DNA from: an uncultured Propionibacteriaceae bacterium
GTDB taxonomy: Bacteria > Actinomycetota > Actinomycetes > Propionibacteriales > Propionibacteriaceae
Length of the DNA stretch: 35,729 bases
Direction of reading: 5' to 3'
Assembly: GCA_938012815.1 (NCBI GenBank)
Contig: CALLVV010000050.1
Location: 1 to 35,729 of the forward strand
Positions 32,923 through 35,729 of this stretch are shown here, piece after piece. Position 1 is the first letter of the stretch; each line of letters starts with the position of its first letter. Both the position numbers and the translations under genes were made by a program. The notes under the pieces are model-generated. The model was not told the DNA's origin, ran no database searches, and worked only from the letters and a program-made list of their open reading frames with translations.

Positions 32923-33537
32923 CGACGCCTGATCCCACTGGGGACGTTCGACGCCGAGGATACGCGCGATCTCGTCGCCTGGGACCCCGGCGATTCGGAA
33001 TGGCCCACCCTGCTAGACGAGGAGGCCCACGTCGTTCTCCGCGTGTTCGCCACCTACTGCGCCGCGAGTCTGGATCAGCGCAGGGGCAGCGTCCAACTGG
33101 CCATCGACAAACACTTCGCCACCGGCCGAACCCTGGCCTCGGCGAGGCTCACGAATCCCGTGATCCTGGACTGGCGACAGCAGCTCAGAACCATATTTGT
33201 TTCCTGCCACGAGGACGCGATGGCGGAATGCCTCCGGAATGACATCTGTGCCGCGGAGGAGTCATGGCGCTCCTTGAACGATCTTTCGAATGCACCCACT
33301 CATCGCGAAGACATTCTCTCGGGCGTCAAGGATGAGTCCCGGAGGCTCAGCGTCAGCGAGCAGAAGGTCGCCGAACAGGTGGCCGCGGGATGCACCAATG
33401 CGCAGGCAGCCGAGGCGTTGTTCTTGAGTAAACGCACGGTGGACACCCATTTACGAAACATTTATCGTCGCCTCGGAATATCGAATAGATCCGAACTTAT
33501 CGAGTTCGTCAAGAAGAATTATCGCAAACGGGAATAA
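32908..33537 (+). CDS. LuxR-type transcriptional regulator, 5' end uncertain or lost
   Basis: The C-terminal 65 residues are a clear LuxR helix-turn-helix: LSVSEQKVAEQVAAGCTNAQ, then AAEALFLSKRTVDTHLRNIY and RRLGISNRSELIEFVKKN. Before it are about 130 residues with no recognised sensor domain (LDWRQQLRTIFVSCHEDAMA, SWRSLNDLSN). No ATG exists in frame before codon MAECLRND at about 33220; the TTG at 32908 used here is only the least bad choice. The frame runs upstream to 32524, but that part is antisense to a better gene. Many LuxR proteins of this type are long (MalT/LAL style, 800 or more residues), so this may be the tail of one. It ends before a strong hairpin. Confidence 0.6.
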   Translation: MGPFHRRLIPLGTFDAEDTRDLVAWDPGDSEWPTLLDEEAHVVLRVFATYCAASLDQRRGSVQLAIDKHFATGRTLASARLTNPVILDWRQQLRTIFVSCHEDAMAECLRNDICAAEESWRSLNDLSNAPTHREDILSGVKDESRRLSVSEQKVAEQVAAGCTNAQAAEALFLSKRTVDTHLRNIYRRLGISNRSELIEFVKKNYRKRE

Positions 33538-33595
33538 TTTCCGCACACAGCAATAGTCATCAGAAACTGGACAGCGAATCCTGATTGAACAACGC

Positions 33596-33637
33596 CGAGG
33601 GCCCTGCCTCCGCGGTCTTCCGGAGGCAGGGCCCTCG
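33596..33637. terminator. strong hairpin between converging genes
   Basis: CGAGGGCCCTGCCTCCG (33596-33612) and its exact reverse complement (33621-33637) form a 17-bp stem with an eight-base loop. It lies 59 bases after the LuxR-type stop and 88 bases after the ABC permease stop on the other strand, so it can end transcription from both sides. Confidence 0.8.
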
Positions 33638-33724
33638 ACACGCTATCGGGTGGAGACGAGCGCCCACACCCTCACGTGATCATTCTCAGCAGCGCATTCG
33701 GGCAAGATGCTGCCGCCGCGGGTT

Positions 33725-34582
33725 TCATTTCACCCGCTGGCCGCGCCAACGGAAGGCGAAAACAGCCAGAATGCCACCCACTACGGTCCAGGCAATCAAA
33801 ACGATCGCCACCAAGCCCAGATCCCAGGACCCACTTGGCTCGGCTGACTCCAAGAAACTCGGAAGGAACACGAACCGTAGACCTTTTGCCATCCACAGCA
33901 GGGGGAAAGCATAGCCGACGCAAGCCAATACCATGGGTATCGAAGAAAGAGGAAAGAATACCCCAGAGATAAATTGCAGAATCATGAACGGAGGGGTGGT
34001 GGCGCCGGGGGCTGCTCGGGAATTGGGAATCAGCGCCGTGTAGGCGATACCGAGCAGCGAACAGGAACTCACCCCGAGCAGGACCACCCACACCAAGGTC
34101 AGCCAGCGCACGGCATCGGAAGGCATCGGAAGGCCGTAGAGCACCATTCCCAGGATCATCAGGATAATGACCTCGAACACCGTCGTGATGAGCGCCTTGA
34201 CCGTGATTCCGACGAAGTAGGCGACCCTCGGCATCGGGGACGCTGCCAACCTGCGGATGAGCCCCTCGTCCCGGTCACTGGTGACGCTGAGCGCCAGCGA
34301 CTGGAACGTGGTGCTCATCACACCGACACCAATCATCCCAGAGATGAACAACAGGCGATAATCGACGTTGGTGCCCGGTATCTTTTGATTAAACACGGCG
34401 CCAAAAACGAGCATCAACAACACCGGAAGAGCCATGTTGAAGATCAACGACATCCAGTTGCGGAAGAACGTCAACAGCTCCACCCGTGACCGAGCCAAGC
34501 TCGCCTCAACCAAGCCGGGGAGCCGTTTACGCATCGCGACGTCAATCTCATGCGACACCGAAGTTCGCTTCAATTCATTCAT
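33725..34582 (-). CDS. ABC-2 type exporter permease
   Basis: A 285-residue membrane subunit with about six spans and a cytoplasmic N-terminus (MNELKRTSVSHEIDVAMRKR). The blocks FRNWMSLIFNMALPVLLMLV, TSDRDEGLIRRLAASPMPRV and MILQFISGVFFPLSSIP (the usual span 5 signature) are typical of DrrB/NodJ-like ABC-2 permeases. ATG 34582 overlaps the ATPase stop (ATGA). Such pairs export drugs, glycolipids or peptides. Its partner ATPase gene is frameshifted, so the exporter may be idle unless another ATPase serves it. Confidence 0.9.
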   Translation of the reverse strand: MNELKRTSVSHEIDVAMRKRLPGLVEASLARSRVELLTFFRNWMSLIFNMALPVLLMLVFGAVFNQKIPGTNVDYRLLFISGMIGVGVMSTTFQSLALSVTSDRDEGLIRRLAASPMPRVAYFVGITVKALITTVFEVIILMILGMVLYGLPMPSDAVRWLTLVWVVLLGVSSCSLLGIAYTALIPNSRAAPGATTPPFMILQFISGVFFPLSSIPMVLACVGYAFPLLWMAKGLRFVFLPSFLESAEPSGSWDLGLVAIVLIAWTVVGGILAVFAFRWRGQRVK

Positions 34583-35486
34583 CGCTGCTCCTTCGCCTGT
34601 TCGATCATGTCGATGTAGATTCGCTCAAGGCTGGGCTGGGTGACCTGCAAGCCGGGTATTTCCGCTATTCCCCGTCGTTGCGCGGCGTCCAGCAGCAGCC
34701 GCAGCAATGCCGTCGGCTCATTGGTGGCATAGAGGCAACTGTGGGGCTCGCTTTCCAGCCTCGTCGCCAAATCCGGCGGCACCTCGACCAGAGGATCGAG
34801 ATCGTAGGAGACACGATGCCGACTGCCGGTCAGCTGGGCCAGCTGATCCAAGGTTCCGACGTGCAGCATCCGCCCGCCCGCGATGACACCGATGCGTTGG
34901 GACAGTTCCTGGGCCTCGTCCAAGTAGTGGGTGGTCAGCACCGTCGTCATTCCCTCGCCGGTGAGCAGACGCACCAGCTCCCACGCCTCGCGCCGGGCCT
35001 CCGGGTCGAGCCCGGTGGTCGGCTCATCCAAGAAGAGGAGCCGGGGCCGACCACCCCCACCGCCACGTCCAGACGTCGGCGTTGCCCTCCCGAAAGTTTA
35101 GTGGTGAGCACCTTTGCCTTGGCGCCGAGCCCAACCATGTCGATGAGCTGCCCAGTCGGAAAAGGGTCAGAATAGAACGTGGCGAAGTGGTCAATGACCT
35201 CGTAGACCGTGAGTTCCTGATAATCCGCCGTGCCCTGCGGCACCACCCCCACCTGGGCGCGCCATTCGCGTTCGTCGTTCTGCGGGTCGCGCCCCAGTAC
35301 GCTCACCGTACCGCTGGTACGCCTTTGCGCACCCGTGAGGATGTCGATGGTGGTCGTCTTGCCGGCACCGTTCGGACCGAGAAAGGCAAACACCTCCCCA
35401 CTTTCCACTTGCAGATCAACGTCGTCGACCGCCACGAAACTCCCGTATGTTTTTCTCAGTCCACTGACGGTGATGGCACTCGACAT
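34579..35486 (-). pseudogene. ABC-2 exporter ATPase gene with a frameshift before Walker B
   Basis: Starts at ATG 35486 with AGGAGG seven bases upstream: MSSAITVSGLRKTYGSF, Walker A GPNGAGKTTT (37-46), Q-loop region VGVVPQGTADYQ, signature LSGGQRRRLDVAVG. The frame then fails near 35045-35055. The next part, LLFLDEPTTGLDPEARREAW with Walker B, the H-loop TTHYLDEAQELSQR and the C-terminal SLERIYIDMIEQ, lies in another frame down to TGA at 34579. Restoring one GGTC unit (GGTCGGTCGG in place of GGTCGG on the minus strand) would give the usual VVGRPRLLFLDEP with family-normal length, so a four-base repeat contraction is the simplest cause. Both halves are otherwise well conserved, so this is recent or a sequencing error. 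Confidence 0.85.
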
Positions 35487-35531
35487 CACCTGTCCTCCTC
35501 TCCGGGTTGTCACTGGAGCCAGGGCAACAAG

Positions 35532-35551
35532 ACGGGGCCGCTTCGCCCCGT
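35532..35551 (-). promoter_or_regulatory. leader hairpin of the ABC exporter unit
   Basis: ACGGGGC (35532-35538) and GCCCCGT (35545-35551) form an exact 7-bp stem with loop CGCTTC, about 45 bases before the ATPase start. It may affect message stability; no T-run follows. Confidence 0.35.
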
Positions 35552-35641
35552 TCACCAACTCCTCCCGGAAATCAGGGTATTCCGGTTACGGGAGCCCCCA
35601 GGAGAGCATCCGGCGACTTACCGACCGCCGCAAGGGAAATA

Positions 35642-35691
35642 CGCATCTATTCGGTATGCGTAGGCGCGCCTACGCATACCGAATAGATGCG
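35642..35691. repeat. exact 50-bp palindrome upstream of the ABC exporter
   Basis: Bases 35642-35666 are followed directly by their exact reverse complement at 35667-35691, giving 25-bp arms with no spacer; the centre is GGCGCGCC. Each arm contains CTATTCGGTATGCGTAGG. The next pair outward (A/C) does not match. It lies about 155 bases before the ATPase start, near the right edge of the window. A very large operator (two or more dimers of a TetR/PadR/MarR-type regulator, perhaps shared with a divergent gene outside), a cruciform-forming site, or an end-of-contig artefact are the options. Confidence 0.95.
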
Positions 35692-35729
35692 CGACGGTTC
35701 CCGGAAATCTGGACGCCCGGCATCCGCTT

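Noticed and set aside
1..35729. CRISPR arrays, tRNA and rRNA genes, intact insertion sequences
   Set aside because: No regular spaced repeats, no cloverleaf or CCA-ended segments, and no transposase motifs were seen by reading; a tRNAscan or ISfinder run would be the formal test.

Overview
The window is GC-rich DNA with strongly GC-biased third codon positions, many GTG starts, GTGA/ATGA stop-start overlaps, Tat-type lipoproteins, a CUT1 sugar importer without its own ATPase, and an actinobacterial-style LanM/LanT lantibiotic locus. This points to a high-GC actinobacterium. A Propionibacteriaceae-like host (Arachnia/Tessaracoccus type) is my guess; no rRNA or other marker gene is present to prove it. 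No tRNA, rRNA, CRISPR array or intact transposase was seen.

Layout. 1-2600: a small membrane protein, an unrecognised 447-residue protein and, directly downstream, a decayed paralogue of it. 2.9-7.1 kb: four overlapping genes (membrane-anchored PIG-L deacetylase, ATP-grasp ligase, PgaC/IcaA-like GT2 synthase, Tat lipoprotein resembling a glycan-active TIM barrel), most simply an amino-sugar exopolysaccharide operon. 7.1-13 kb: an intergenic inverted repeat, an Old Yellow Enzyme, a MATE-like exporter coupled to a GNAT acetyltransferase, a HepT/MntA toxin-antitoxin pair and a CotH-family lipoprotein. 13-22.7 kb: a class II lanthipeptide locus made of a NarL-type response regulator and histidine kinase (minus strand), a 58-residue precursor, LanM, LanT and the wreck of a second LanM. 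22.7-27.1 kb: a GH29 alpha-fucosidase with a three-gene sugar ABC importer behind a promoter that carries a LacI-type operator. 27.3-33.5 kb: a DUF2339-like membrane protein, a truncated methyltransferase, a small hypothetical gene, an MFS exporter, and two genes that look cut at their 5' ends and face away from each other. 33.7-35.7 kb: an ABC-2 exporter whose ATPase gene is frameshifted, with an exact 50-bp palindrome upstream.

How the parts work together. In the lantibiotic locus the precursor would be dehydrated and cyclised by LanM, then trimmed after Gly-Gly and exported by LanT; the divergent two-component system is the likely regulator. No LanFEG immunity transporter is present, and the only immunity candidate is a small two-helix membrane ORF interrupted by a TGA. 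The precursor's C-terminal half has the Cys-Thr-x-Thr-x-Glu-Cys-x3-Cys pattern of lipid II-binding alpha peptides (haloduracin alpha, lacticin 3147 A1). The dead second lanM suggests that the locus once made a second peptide. In the fucosidase operon the importer would take up a fucosylated glycan for intracellular cleavage.

The most notable observations are the undescribed lantibiotic precursor with its decayed second synthetase, the PIG-L/ATP-grasp/GT2/lipoprotein operon, the exact 50-bp palindrome, and the number of freshly broken genes (462-type paralogue, second lanM, ABC ATPase, methyltransferase, two-helix protein).
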